Below are positions 16,650-24,745 of a DNA stretch of 64,000 nt, in pieces. Source of the DNA: Sphingomonadaceae bacterium 3R27C6 (GTDB lineage: Bacteria > Pseudomonadota > Alphaproteobacteria > Sphingomonadales > Sphingomonadaceae); NCBI GenBank assembly GCA_005503215.1, contig SCNS01000004.1, positions 62,001-126,000 on the forward strand. Reading direction: 5' to 3'. The notes under the pieces were generated by a model. That model searched no databases and was not told the DNA's origin. It saw only the letters and a list, made by a program, of their open reading frames with translations. Both the position numbers and the translations under genes were made by a program. Numbering within the stretch: position 1 is the stretch's first letter; each line of letters starts with the position of its first letter.

Positions 16650-17219
16650 ATGCCAAGACCCGACCCGTCTGCCTGCGATGCAGATATCTTGATCGATGCC
16701 GTCATCGACCGCGAAGGACGATATGTAAACCACCCCGCCGACCGCGGTGGCCCGACCTGCTGGGGAATCACCGAGGCGGTCGCGCGTGCGCAGGGCTATG
16801 CCGGCGCGATGCGCGACCTGCCGCGCAGCGAGGCCGCCTCGATCTATCGCCGCCTCTATTGGCTGCGCCCCGGCTTCGACAAGGTCGCGCTCCGCGCCTC
16901 CAAAATCGCCGCCGAACTGTTCGACACCGGCGTCAATATGGGCACCGGCACCGCGGCGGGTTTCCTCCAGCGCGCGCTCAACGCGCTCAATCGCGCCGCG
17001 CGCGACTATCCCGACATCGCGGTCGATCGCGAGGTCGGCCCGCGCACGCTGTCGGCGCTCGACGGTTTCCTGAAAGCGCGCGGCAAGGACGGCGAAACCG
17101 TTCTCCTGCGCGCGATGGAGGCGCTGCAAGGCGAACGCTACATCGCGCTCGCCGAATGCCGCCCGAGCCAGGAAGCCTTCCTCTACGGCTGGCTGGCCAA
17201 TCGCATCGGCGAGCACTGA
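16650..17219 (+). CDS. GH108-type endolysin (N-acetylmuramidase), GTA/phage lysis type
   Basis: The ATG at 16650 follows CAGGAG and gives 189 residues. The N-terminal domain has the GH108 active-site pattern REGRYVNHPADRGGPTCWGI, with catalytic Glu22, and the C-terminal half (DREVGPRTLSALDGF) is the linked peptidoglycan-binding domain. There is no signal peptide, so it needs a holin for export, and a holin gene follows 64 bp downstream. The gap in front is AT-rich compared with the region. In Rhodobacter capsulatus the gene transfer agent uses an endolysin of this family located away from the main GTA cluster; that parallel is inferred. Confidence 0.87.
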   Translation: MPRPDPSACDADILIDAVIDREGRYVNHPADRGGPTCWGITEAVARAQGYAGAMRDLPRSEAASIYRRLYWLRPGFDKVALRASKIAAELFDTGVNMGTGTAAGFLQRALNALNRAARDYPDIAVDREVGPRTLSALDGFLKARGKDGETVLLRAMEALQGERYIALAECRPSQEAFLYGWLANRIGEH

Positions 17220-17283
17220 CCCCGCCGACATGTCGATTCCGAGTGAAGTTGTGAGGATTCTCTAGCAAAAAAGGAAAAGGACC

Positions 17284-17697
17284 ATGAGCATTATCGAAGG
17301 CCTGATCGGCCCCATCGCCAAGCTGATCGACAAGATCATCCCCGACCCCGAAGCGCGCGACCGCGCCAAGCTTGAGTTGCTCAAGATGGAGGGCAGCCAG
17401 GAGATGGAGGCGATCCGCACGCGAATGACCGCGATCGTCGCCGAGGCGAACAGCGCCGATCCGTGGACCAGCCGCGCGCGGCCGAGCTTTCTCTATGTCA
17501 TGTATGCGCTGCTGCTCTGGGCGATCCCGATGGGCCTGATCGCCGCCGCGCGCCCCGAGATGGCGAAGGGCATCGCCGACGGCATGAACGCCTATCTCGC
17601 GGGCATCCCGGAGCCGCTCTACGCGCTCTTCGGGACGGGCTATCTGGGGTACACCGCCGCGCGGGCGTGGGGAAAAGCGAAGAGGGTCGAAGGTTAG
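17284..17697 (+). CDS. GTA-type three-helix holin
   Basis: The 137-residue protein has a charged amphipathic N-terminus (IIEGLIGPIAKLIDKII, then PDPEARDRAKLELLKMEG) and a C-terminal half with two or three hydrophobic helices (FLYVMYALLLWAIPMGLIAA, PLYALFGTGYLGYTAA). This is the layout of the GTA_holin_3TM family. AGGAAAAGGA precedes the ATG. It pairs with the upstream endolysin and would open the inner membrane for it. No other phage genes surround the pair. Confidence 0.82.
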   Translation: MSIIEGLIGPIAKLIDKIIPDPEARDRAKLELLKMEGSQEMEAIRTRMTAIVAEANSADPWTSRARPSFLYVMYALLLWAIPMGLIAAARPEMAKGIADGMNAYLAGIPEPLYALFGTGYLGYTAARAWGKAKRVEG

Positions 17698-17712
17698 GGC
17701 TGCCCACCAGTT

Positions 17713-17798
17713 CCGTTCGTGTCGAGCGAAGTCGAGACACCCATCGGGGTGGTGCCGTACTGACGGGCATCTCGACTTCGCTCGATGCGAGCGGAACG
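17713..17798. repeat. Palindromic intergenic repeat, TCGAGCGAAGTCGAGA family
   Basis: Arms at about 17713-17742 and 17765-17794 are imperfect inverted copies centred on TCGAGCGAAGTCGAGA and TCTCGACTTCGCTCGA. It lies in the convergent holin/SRPBCC gap. It is unrelated in sequence to the CCCCGGCGAAGG palindromes. Confidence 0.8.
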
Positions 17799-17803
17799 GC
17801 GAG

Positions 17804-18286
17804 TTACTTGGCCGCTTCCACCACTCCCGCCAGATTCGCCAGCGAGCTATTCAGCCCCTCGATATGATCCTTCGCCGAAATCCCCGGCGGCACATGATGC
17901 GCGTCGATCGTGACCAGCGTGCCGCCGCCCTGCCGCGACAGATACCAGTGCATCTCCATCGTCCCGGAAAAACGCGGGTCATCGGACTCGAATTCGACCT
18001 GCCACACCACCAGCCGCCCGTCGTCGAGTGTCGGAATATAGACTTCCACAATATCGCTGTCGTCGTCGGTCTTGGTCTCGACATCGGCGTCGTCGAAAGT
18101 CAGCCGCATCAAAAAGCCGCCACCCGCGCGCAGGTCGACATGCTCGAACGTCCCCGTCGCCCCCTCGGGCGGCAACCATATCGCGAGTTTCGCCGCGCTC
18201 GTGAAGGCCGCGAAGACATCGACCAGCGGCGCGGCGATCAGCCGTTCGGCATGATCGATGCGCCGCGTCTTCTTGGTCGGTTTCAA
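17804..18286 (-). CDS. SRPBCC (AHSA1-like) domain protein
   Basis: The 160-residue protein starts with an AHSA1/START-like pattern ([48 protein letters not shown]) and keeps the family's C-terminal helix ([16 protein letters not shown]). It should form a helix-grip ligand-binding fold; the ligand is unknown. Its start overlaps the alaS stop by 4 nt, so it is translated with alaS. Confidence 0.83.
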   Translation of the reverse strand: MKPTKKTRRIDHAERLIAAPLVDVFAAFTSAAKLAIWLPPEGATGTFEHVDLRAGGGFLMRLTFDDADVETKTDDDSDIVEVYIPTLDDGRLVVWQVEFESDDPRFSGTMEMHWYLSRQGGGTLVTIDAHHVPPGISAKDHIEGLNSSLANLAGVVEAAK

Positions 18287-20922
18287 GCGAGCGCGGCTTT
18301 GACCGCCGCGACGGCATCGTTCGCCGCGCCGCCGTCGGGTCCGCCGCCCTGCGCCATATCGGGCCGCCCGCCGCCGCCCTGCCCGCCGAGCGCCGCGACC
18401 GCGGCCTTGACCAGGTCGACGGCATTATGCGCCACGCCCTCGGTAACTCCGACCGCGACCGAAGCGCGCCCGTCGTTAACCGCAACGAGCATCGCGACGC
18501 CGCTGCCGACCTGCTTTTTCAGCCCGTCGACCGTCCCACGCAGATCCTTCGGATCGAGCCCTTCGACGACCTGCGCAAGGAACGCGGTGTCGCCGACCTG
18601 CTCGACCGCCGGACCAGCCGCTGCGCCGCCACCGCCGCCCATCGCCAGCGCCTTCTTGGCATCGGCCAGTTCGCGCTCGGCTTTCTTCAGCGCTTCGGCC
18701 AGCTGCGCAACGCGTACCGGCACATCGTCGGGCGAGGTCTTCAGCGCCGCCGCCGCCGCCTTCAGCGCCTCGTCGCGGCCGTTCAGCCAGACGCGCGCGG
18801 CATCGCCGGTCAACGCCTCGATACGCCGCACGCCCGACGAAACCGCGCTCTCGCTGATGATCTTGAACAGGGCGATGTCGCCGAGCGCCCGCACATGCGT
18901 CCCGCCGCAAAGCTCGACCGAATAGCTATGATCGTCCGCCGCACCCATGCTGAGCACGCGCACCTCGTCGCCATATTTTTCGCCGAACAGCGCCAGCGCG
19001 CCAGCCGCGACGGCGTCGTCGGGGGTCATCAGCCGCGTCGTCACCGCTTCGTTGCCGCGGATTTGCGCGTTCACATCGGCTTCAACGTCAGCGATCTCTT
19101 CGGCGCTCAGCGCCTTGGGATGCGAGAAGTCGAAGCGGAAACGATCCTCGGCGACCAGGCTGCCCTTTTGCGTGACATGCCCGCCGAGACGGTTGCGCAG
19201 CGCCGCATGCACAAGGTGCGTTGCGCTATGATTGGCGCGAATGCGGTCACGCCGCGCCGCATCGACCGTCAACTGGACCGTATCGCCGACCTTCAGCGTA
19301 CCGGCCTCGAGCTTCGCCTGATGCGCATGCAGCCGTCCGAGCGGCTTGCCGGTGTCGCTGACCGAAACCTTGGCGCCTTCGAGCGTCGCGATCGTGCCGG
19401 CATCGCCCATCTGGCCGCCGCTCTCGCCATAAAAGGGCGTCTGGTTGGTGAGCACGACCAGCTCGTCGCCCGCCTTGGCTTCGTCGACGGGCACGCCGTC
19501 CTTGACGAGCGCGATGACCGTGCCCTCGCCCGCGGTCGCGCCATAGCCGGTGAATTCGGTGCTGCCATTAGCTTCGGCGAGGTCGAACCAGATTTCTTCC
19601 GAAGCCTTCTGCCCGCTGCCCTTCCACGCCGCGCGCGCCGCCGCCTTCTGCTGCGCCATCGCCGCGTCGAAACCCGCGCGGTCGACCGCGATGTCCTGCG
19701 TGCGCAGCGCATCCTCGGTCAAATCATAAGGGAAGCCGTAAGTGTCATAGAGTTTGAACGCGACGTCGCCGGGCAGCGTCGCGCCCGCACTCATGCCGAC
19801 GGTCGCCTCGTCGAGCAGCCGCAGCCCCTTGTCGAGCGTCTGGCGGAACTTGGTTTCTTCGCGCTCGAGCGTTTCGGCAATCAGCGGCTGCGCGCGGATC
19901 AGTTCGGGATAGGCGGCGCCCATCTCGGCGGTCAGCGACGGCAACAGCCGGTACATCAGCGGATCCTTGGCGCCGAGCAGATGCGCATGACGCATCGCGC
20001 GCCGCATGATCCGGCGCAGCACATAGCCGCGGCCTTCGTTCGACGGCAGCACGCCGTCGGCGACAAGGAAGCTCGATGCCCGCAGGTGATCGGCAATCAC
20101 GCGGTGGCTCGCTTGGCTTCCGCCCTCGGCCGGAACCCCGGTCAGGTCGACCGACGCCGCGATCAGCGCCTTGAAGGTGTCGGTGTCGTAATTGTCGTGG
20201 ACGCCCTGCAGGACCGCGGCGACGCGCTCGAGCCCCATGCCAGTGTCGATGCTCGGCCGCGGCAGGTCGACGCGGTCGCCGGGGCCGCGCTGGTCATACT
20301 GCATGAACACCAGGTTCCAGATTTCGACGAAGCGGTCGCCGTCTTCCTCCGGCGATCCCGGGGGGCCGCCCCAGATATGGTCGCCATGGTCATAGAATAT
20401 TTCGCTGCACGGTCCGCACGGGCCGGTGTCGCCCATCGACCAGAAATTGTCGCTCGTCGCGATGCGGATGATCCGCTCTTCGGGCAGGCCCGCGATCTTC
20501 TTCCACAGGTCGAACGCCTCGTCATCGGTGTGATAGACGGTGACCGTCAGCCTCTCGGGCGCAAGGCCCCAGGTCTTGGTGACCAACGTCCACGCATGAT
20601 GGATCGCCTGTTCCTTGAAATAGTCGCCGAAGGAGAAATTCCCCAGCATTTCAAAGAAGGTATGATGCCGCGCGGTGAAGCCGACATTGTCGAGATCATT
20701 GTGCTTGCCGCCCGCGCGCACGCACTTCTGCGACGAGGCGGCGGTGCTGTACGGGCGCTTTTCCAGCCCGGTGAAGACATTCTTGAACGGCACCATCCCG
20801 GCGTTGACGAACATCAACGTCGGGTCGTTGTACGGCACCAGCGGCGCCGAAGGTTCGATATGGTGGCCGGTCCCCGCGAAATAGTCGAGGAACGAGCGGC
20901 GAATGTCATTGGTCGATGTCAT
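18283..20922 (-). CDS. alaS: Alanyl-tRNA synthetase
   Basis: The 879-residue enzyme has the class II catalytic core ([48 protein letters not shown]), the editing domain with the zinc motifs HSATH and CGGTH, and a C-terminal Ala-rich coiled region ending VAAVKAALA. It charges tRNA-Ala and clears mischarged Ser/Gly. Length and order are standard. The SRPBCC gene downstream overlaps by 4 nt. Confidence 0.98.
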   Translation of the reverse strand: MTSTNDIRRSFLDYFAGTGHHIEPSAPLVPYNDPTLMFVNAGMVPFKNVFTGLEKRPYSTAASSQKCVRAGGKHNDLDNVGFTARHHTFFEMLGNFSFGDYFKEQAIHHAWTLVTKTWGLAPERLTVTVYHTDDEAFDLWKKIAGLPEERIIRIATSDNFWSMGDTGPCGPCSEIFYDHGDHIWGGPPGSPEEDGDRFVEIWNLVFMQYDQRGPGDRVDLPRPSIDTGMGLERVAAVLQGVHDNYDTDTFKALIAASVDLTGVPAEGGSQASHRVIADHLRASSFLVADGVLPSNEGRGYVLRRIMRRAMRHAHLLGAKDPLMYRLLPSLTAEMGAAYPELIRAQPLIAETLEREETKFRQTLDKGLRLLDEATVGMSAGATLPGDVAFKLYDTYGFPYDLTEDALRTQDIAVDRAGFDAAMAQQKAAARAAWKGSGQKASEEIWFDLAEANGSTEFTGYGATAGEGTVIALVKDGVPVDEAKAGDELVVLTNQTPFYGESGGQMGDAGTIATLEGAKVSVSDTGKPLGRLHAHQAKLEAGTLKVGDTVQLTVDAARRDRIRANHSATHLVHAALRNRLGGHVTQKGSLVAEDRFRFDFSHPKALSAEEIADVEADVNAQIRGNEAVTTRLMTPDDAVAAGALALFGEKYGDEVRVLSMGAADDHSYSVELCGGTHVRALGDIALFKIISESAVSSGVRRIEALTGDAARVWLNGRDEALKAAAAALKTSPDDVPVRVAQLAEALKKAERELADAKKALAMGGGGGAAAGPAVEQVGDTAFLAQVVEGLDPKDLRGTVDGLKKQVGSGVAMLVAVNDGRASVAVGVTEGVAHNAVDLVKAAVAALGGQGGGGRPDMAQGGGPDGGAANDAVAAVKAALA

Positions 20923-20994
20923 GCGCGCGAATTAGGGATTTTGCGGCGATGCGACAAGCCGGTTCGTGTCGATGACGATCATCGACGCCGCCGG

Positions 20995-21594
20995 TCAGAA
21001 ATTGGTCGCGATCCCCTTGCCCAGATAGCAGGGCAGTTCGCGCAGCACATCGGCCTTGGGCACCCCGTCTTCGATCAGGTGGGCGGGCACTTCGGAGGTG
21101 TCGGTGCGCACCACCGTCCAGCCGGCAACCGGGGTCGCGCGGTGGACGACGACATAGCCGCAATCCATCGTCTTGTCCGCGCGATCGCCGCGGAAATCGA
21201 AGGCGGCGTAGAGCCCCGGGGGCTGGCCGGCGGGGTCGAGATACCAGCTGAGGCGCAAGATGCGGATCGTGCCGTCCGCCCACAGCCCGGCCCGCTTGCG
21301 CTGGTTCATTTCCCATTCGAGCCGCGGGTTCGACGCCTGGAACGACAGCCGCAGCATCGCATAGGCGCTCGCATAATCGCGCTTCGCCAGCGCCATCGTG
21401 TACGCGGCGAACCGGTCGATCGCGCCTTCCTCATCGGTTGGAATGGGCGCGAAGGTCACGCCTTCGGGTGCGATGACCTCGCGCTCGACCTCGGGCGCGA
21501 CCACCGGCGGCGCAGCAAGCGCAGCCGGAGTGGAAAGAATCAGGGCAGCGGCCACCAGCAGGCGGTGGCCACGTCCCTGGCGATCAATAGCCAT
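20995..21594 (-). CDS. Exported protein resembling DUF4019
   Basis: The start at 21594 gives 199 residues with a Sec signal peptide (GHRLLVAAALILSTPAALAA). The mature protein has an Ala/Tyr-rich helix (MALAKRDYASAYAMLRL) and a beta-rich C-terminus with GYVVVHRATPVAGWTVVR, like DUF4019 proteins, of unknown function. The chosen ATG lies 11 nt inside the end of the gst gene; the next upstream start would extend deep into gst. Assignment to the family is tentative. Confidence 0.65.
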   Translation of the reverse strand: MAIDRQGRGHRLLVAAALILSTPAALAAPPVVAPEVEREVIAPEGVTFAPIPTDEEGAIDRFAAYTMALAKRDYASAYAMLRLSFQASNPRLEWEMNQRKRAGLWADGTIRILRLSWYLDPAGQPPGLYAAFDFRGDRADKTMDCGYVVVHRATPVAGWTVVRTDTSEVPAHLIEDGVPKADVLRELPCYLGKGIATNF

Positions 21595-22210
21595 AATAGG
21601 CGCCGCCCTTTTCTCGGGCCCGCCGCCATGCCGGACGATCATGACAGGCGTTCACAAAGGCCGCGAGTTTGGGATAGCGCGGCGCCATGCCCTGCATGAT
21701 CGCGATTTCGGCGGGGAAGCTCAGCATGATGTCGACGGCCGACAGGCTGTTGCCGTTGAAGTGGCCATTCTCGCCGACGCGGCTTTCCATATAGGCGAAA
21801 TGCGAATCGAGCTGCTGCGAAATGCGCGGCTCGATCGGCGCGGCGGCTTCGCCAAGGCGCGCGGTATAGATGCGCAGCAGGATCGGGGTCATCGCCGATC
21901 CCTCGGCGAAATGCAGCCATTCGAGGTGGCTGATATGCTCATCGGTGCCGCGCTCGGGGACCAGATGCCCGCCGCCGTGCCGCTCGCACAGATATTCGGT
22001 GATCGCGCCCGATTCGGTGACGACGCGGCCATTGTCCTCGATCACCGGCGATTTGCCGAGCGGGTGGACCGCGATCAGTTCGGGCGGGGCGAGGTTGGTC
22101 ACCGGATCGCGATCGTAGAATTTGATCTCGTATGGCGCGCCGATTTCCTCGAGCAGCCACAGGATGCGCTGCGAGCGGCTGTTGTTCAGATGGTGGACGA
22201 TCAGGGTCAT
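21584..22210 (-). CDS. Glutathione S-transferase
   Basis: The 208-residue protein has the thioredoxin-like N-terminal domain (LIVHHLNNSRSQRILWLLEE, HPLGKSPVIEDNG, ESGAITEYL with the glutathione-binding Glu-Ser) and the helical C-terminal domain (NGNSLSAVDIMLSFP). The N-terminal Ser/Asn pattern NNSRSQR fits cytosolic bacterial GSTs. The substrate is unknown. It lies 9 bp after the agmatinase-family gene and overlaps the next gene. Confidence 0.9.
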   Translation of the reverse strand: MTLIVHHLNNSRSQRILWLLEEIGAPYEIKFYDRDPVTNLAPPELIAVHPLGKSPVIEDNGRVVTESGAITEYLCERHGGGHLVPERGTDEHISHLEWLHFAEGSAMTPILLRIYTARLGEAAAPIEPRISQQLDSHFAYMESRVGENGHFNGNSLSAVDIMLSFPAEIAIMQGMAPRYPKLAAFVNACHDRPAWRRAREKGGAYYGY

Positions 22211-22219
22211 GGCGCTCTC

Positions 22220-23041
22220 CTAGCGGGCAGTTTGCGGGGTTCCGTTGCGGTCGATCAGCGCGGCGAGTTCGCGAACGAGCTTGGCACCGAGGATCGCGGT
22301 GACATCGCCGATGTCACGGCCGGGGTGAAGCTCGACGATGTCGGCGCCGACGATCGGCGCGGACTGCTTGTGCAGCACGGCGAGCATTTCGCGCACCGTC
22401 AGTCCGCCGGGCTCGGGATGCGCGACGCCGGGCGCTGCCGACGGGTCGAGCCCGTCGAGGTCGATCGAGATATAAAGCGGCCCATCGAGCACCGGCACCA
22501 GATCGGCGGTGAAATCCGCCATCGGGATAATCTCGACCCCGAAGCGCGCGGCCTGTTCGCGGCAATGGCTGTTCAGCGTTCGGATGCCGACCTGCACCAG
22601 CCTTTTGGCGTGGCCGGCCTCGCAGATGCGTGCAAAGGGCGAGGCATGGCTGCGCGGGTTGCCCGCGAAATCGTCGTAGAGGTCGGGGTGGGCGTCGAAG
22701 TGGAGGATTGTCACCGGCCCGAAACACGTCGCCGCGGCTTCGACGAGCGGGAAGGTCACCGCATGATCGCCGCCGAGTGCGAGCGGAACTTCGCCATCTT
22801 CGCGCACAATGGCCAGATAGCGGCGGATGGCCGCGTCGTCGCTCGGCGTGTCTTCGGTCAGCGGGAGGTCGCCGTCGTCGGTAAGCGCGATGTCGGTGCC
22901 GATTTCGGGGCCGAGCTCGCTCGCCATATTGCCGCGGTCGCTCCACAGGGCGGCGCGGATCGCGGCGGGGCCGGCGGCGGCACCGCGTTCGAAGCTGCTG
23001 TTGATGTCGGTGGGCAGGCCGAAGAGGCGGATCGCGGGCAT
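22220..23041 (-). CDS. Arginase/agmatinase family metallohydrolase
   Basis: The 273-residue ureohydrolase has all manganese-ligand motifs: GGDH (His93), DAHPD (Asp116, His118, Asp120) and DLDGLDP (Asp194, Asp196). The overall pattern is nearer agmatinase/formimidoglutamase-like enzymes than arginase, so the substrate (agmatine, guanidinobutyrate or another guanidino compound) is open. It is followed closely by gst. The 149-bp gap to recA contains no obvious terminator. Confidence 0.86.
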   Translation of the reverse strand: MPAIRLFGLPTDINSSFERGAAAGPAAIRAALWSDRGNMASELGPEIGTDIALTDDGDLPLTEDTPSDDAAIRRYLAIVREDGEVPLALGGDHAVTFPLVEAAATCFGPVTILHFDAHPDLYDDFAGNPRSHASPFARICEAGHAKRLVQVGIRTLNSHCREQAARFGVEIIPMADFTADLVPVLDGPLYISIDLDGLDPSAAPGVAHPEPGGLTVREMLAVLHKQSAPIVGADIVELHPGRDIGDVTAILGAKLVRELAALIDRNGTPQTAR

Positions 23042-23190
23042 CCGCCGCTTGTAACCGCTGGCAAGGTCCGCGCAAGGATCAACGGCGGGCGGGCCGACCT
23101 GCTTGGGAGAGGGGAGCGCAGGTCAAAGGGGCTGGTGGCCCGCCGCCGTCGGCCGGCCGGTTCGAGCAAGGCGAACCGGCCGGAGGACTA

Positions 23191-24270
23191 TCAATTGTCG
23201 TCGTCGCCCTCGTCGTCGGGGCCGGCCATCATTTCTTCGGCCACCGCCTCGGTCCGGCCGCGGATAGCGGTTTCGAGCCGCTCCATCAGTTCGGGATTTT
23301 CCTTGAGGAAGGTTTTCGAATTCTCGCGGCCCTGCCCGATGCGGATCGAATCATAGCTGAACCAGGCGCCCGATTTCTCGACGATGCCGGCCTTGACGCC
23401 GAGATCGAGAATCTCGCCAATCTTTGAAATGCCCTGACCGTACATGATGTCGAATTCGACCTGCTTGAACGGCGGCGCGACCTTGTTCTTCACCACCTTC
23501 ACGCGGGTGGTGTTGCCGACGATCTCGTCGCCATTCTTGATCTGGCCGGTGCGGCGGATGTCGAGGCGGACCGAGGCATAGAATTTGAGCGCGTTGCCGC
23601 CGGTCGTGGTTTCGGGATTGCCGTACATCACGCCGATTTTCATGCGCAGCTGGTTGATGAAGATCACCATGCAGCGCGAGCGGCTGATCGAGCCGGTGAG
23701 CTTGCGCAGCGACTGCGACATCAAACGCGCCTGAAGGCCGACGTGGCTGTCGCCCATCTCGCCTTCGATTTCGGCGCGCGGGACGAGCGCGGCGACCGAG
23801 TCGACGACGAGCACGTCGATCGCGTTCGAACGCACGAGCGTGTCGACGATTTCGAGCGCCTGTTCGCCCGTGTCGGGCTGCGACACGATGAGTTCGTCGA
23901 TGTTGACGCCGAGCTTGCGGGCATAGACGGGGTCGAGCGCATGTTCGGCGTCGACGAAGGCGACGGTGCCGCCGCCCTTCTGTGCCTCGGCGAGCGTGTG
24001 CAGCGCGAGCGTGGTCTTACCCGAGCTTTCGGGACCATAGATTTCGATGACGCGGCCGCGCGGCAGGCCGCCGACGCCGAGCGCGATGTCGAGGCCAAGC
24101 GAGCCGGTCGAGATCGCCTCGACCTGCATGGCTTCCTTCGAGCCCAATTTCATTACCGAGCCCTTGCCGAACGCGCGATCGATCTGCGCGAGCGCGGCGT
24201 CGAGCGCCTTCTGCCTGTCCGTGTTGTTCACTGATTTCCCCGATTCGACGAGTGACAATTGTCCGGCCAT
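23191..24270 (-). CDS. recA: Recombinase RecA
   Basis: The 359-residue protein carries Walker A GPESSGKT (79-86), [20 protein letters not shown] (L1 region and L2 loop) and an acidic C-terminus. RecA forms filaments on single-stranded DNA for recombination and triggers LexA self-cleavage. A LexA-type operator lies about 80-90 bp upstream of the ATG. Confidence 0.99.
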   Translation of the reverse strand: MAGQLSLVESGKSVNNTDRQKALDAALAQIDRAFGKGSVMKLGSKEAMQVEAISTGSLGLDIALGVGGLPRGRVIEIYGPESSGKTTLALHTLAEAQKGGGTVAFVDAEHALDPVYARKLGVNIDELIVSQPDTGEQALEIVDTLVRSNAIDVLVVDSVAALVPRAEIEGEMGDSHVGLQARLMSQSLRKLTGSISRSRCMVIFINQLRMKIGVMYGNPETTTGGNALKFYASVRLDIRRTGQIKNGDEIVGNTTRVKVVKNKVAPPFKQVEFDIMYGQGISKIGEILDLGVKAGIVEKSGAWFSYDSIRIGQGRENSKTFLKENPELMERLETAIRGRTEAVAEEMMAGPDDEGDDDN

Positions 24271-24346
24271 GACCGTCCCTTTCCAGCTCTAGAGCGACAG
24301 CAGAAGCATCGCAACGCCGGAACTATGTGCCATATTTGTTCTCATG

Positions 24347-24361
24347 GAACAAGAGTGGAAC
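24347..24361 (-). promoter_or_regulatory. LexA (SOS) box upstream of recA
   Basis: On the minus strand the sequence is GTTC-CACTCTT-GTTC, a perfect match to the alphaproteobacterial LexA operator GTTC-N7-GTTC (direct repeat). It lies 77-91 bp upstream of the recA start codon, in the region expected for the promoter. LexA should repress recA from here until DNA damage. Confidence 0.85.
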
Positions 24362-24391
24362 AAAATTAAATCGCCGTCGGGAAGAAGCGCT

Positions 24392-24745
24392 CTATTCCGC
24401 CGAAAAATCTCCGAGCGCCGCCTCGATATCGCTGATCCGGAACGGCTTGGTGATCAGCTTGCGATGCGCGTGCGCGGCAGGAATGACGTCGCCGCCGCCC
24501 GACGTGAAGGCGAAGGGAATGCCGCGTTCGGCGAGCGCGTCTGCAATCGGCCAGCCCTTTTCCTCGCCGAGGTTGATGTCGACGAGCGCCCCGGCCAGCG
24601 GCTCGGCCGCGATGAGCGCCAGCGCCTCTTCGTTGCTCGTCGCCTGAGCGGGTTCGGGAAGGTCGAGCGCGTCGAACATATCGGCGAGCATCATGCCGAT
24701 CAGCACATCGTCCTCGACGAGCAGGATGCGATTATTACTGGCCAT
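24392..24745 (-). CDS. Single-domain response regulator next to cckA
   Basis: The 117-residue protein is one receiver domain: acidic pair in LLVEDDVLIG, phosphoacceptor Asp in GALVDINLGEEKG, Thr/Ser in FTSGGG and Lys in LITKPF. The start at 24745 overlaps the 3' end of cckA by 11 nt, so it is co-translated with it. It does not look like CpdR, whose acceptor region reads D-I-V-M-P-G; the DINLGEEKG type is closer to receivers paired with HWE-family kinases. Its role and phosphodonor are unknown. Confidence 0.87.
   Translation of the reverse strand: MASNNRILLVEDDVLIGMMLADMFDALDLPEPAQATSNEEALALIAAEPLAGALVDINLGEEKGWPIADALAERGIPFAFTSGGGDVIPAAHAHRKLITKPFRISDIEAALGDFSAE

Noticed and set aside
18427..21699. 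A 1090-codon open frame opposite alaS; likewise 48852-53069 (1405 codons) opposite aspS and its neighbours
   Set aside because: High-GC antisense shadows: no domain recognised, Arg/Ala/Asp-rich composition, and strongly supported genes on the other strand.
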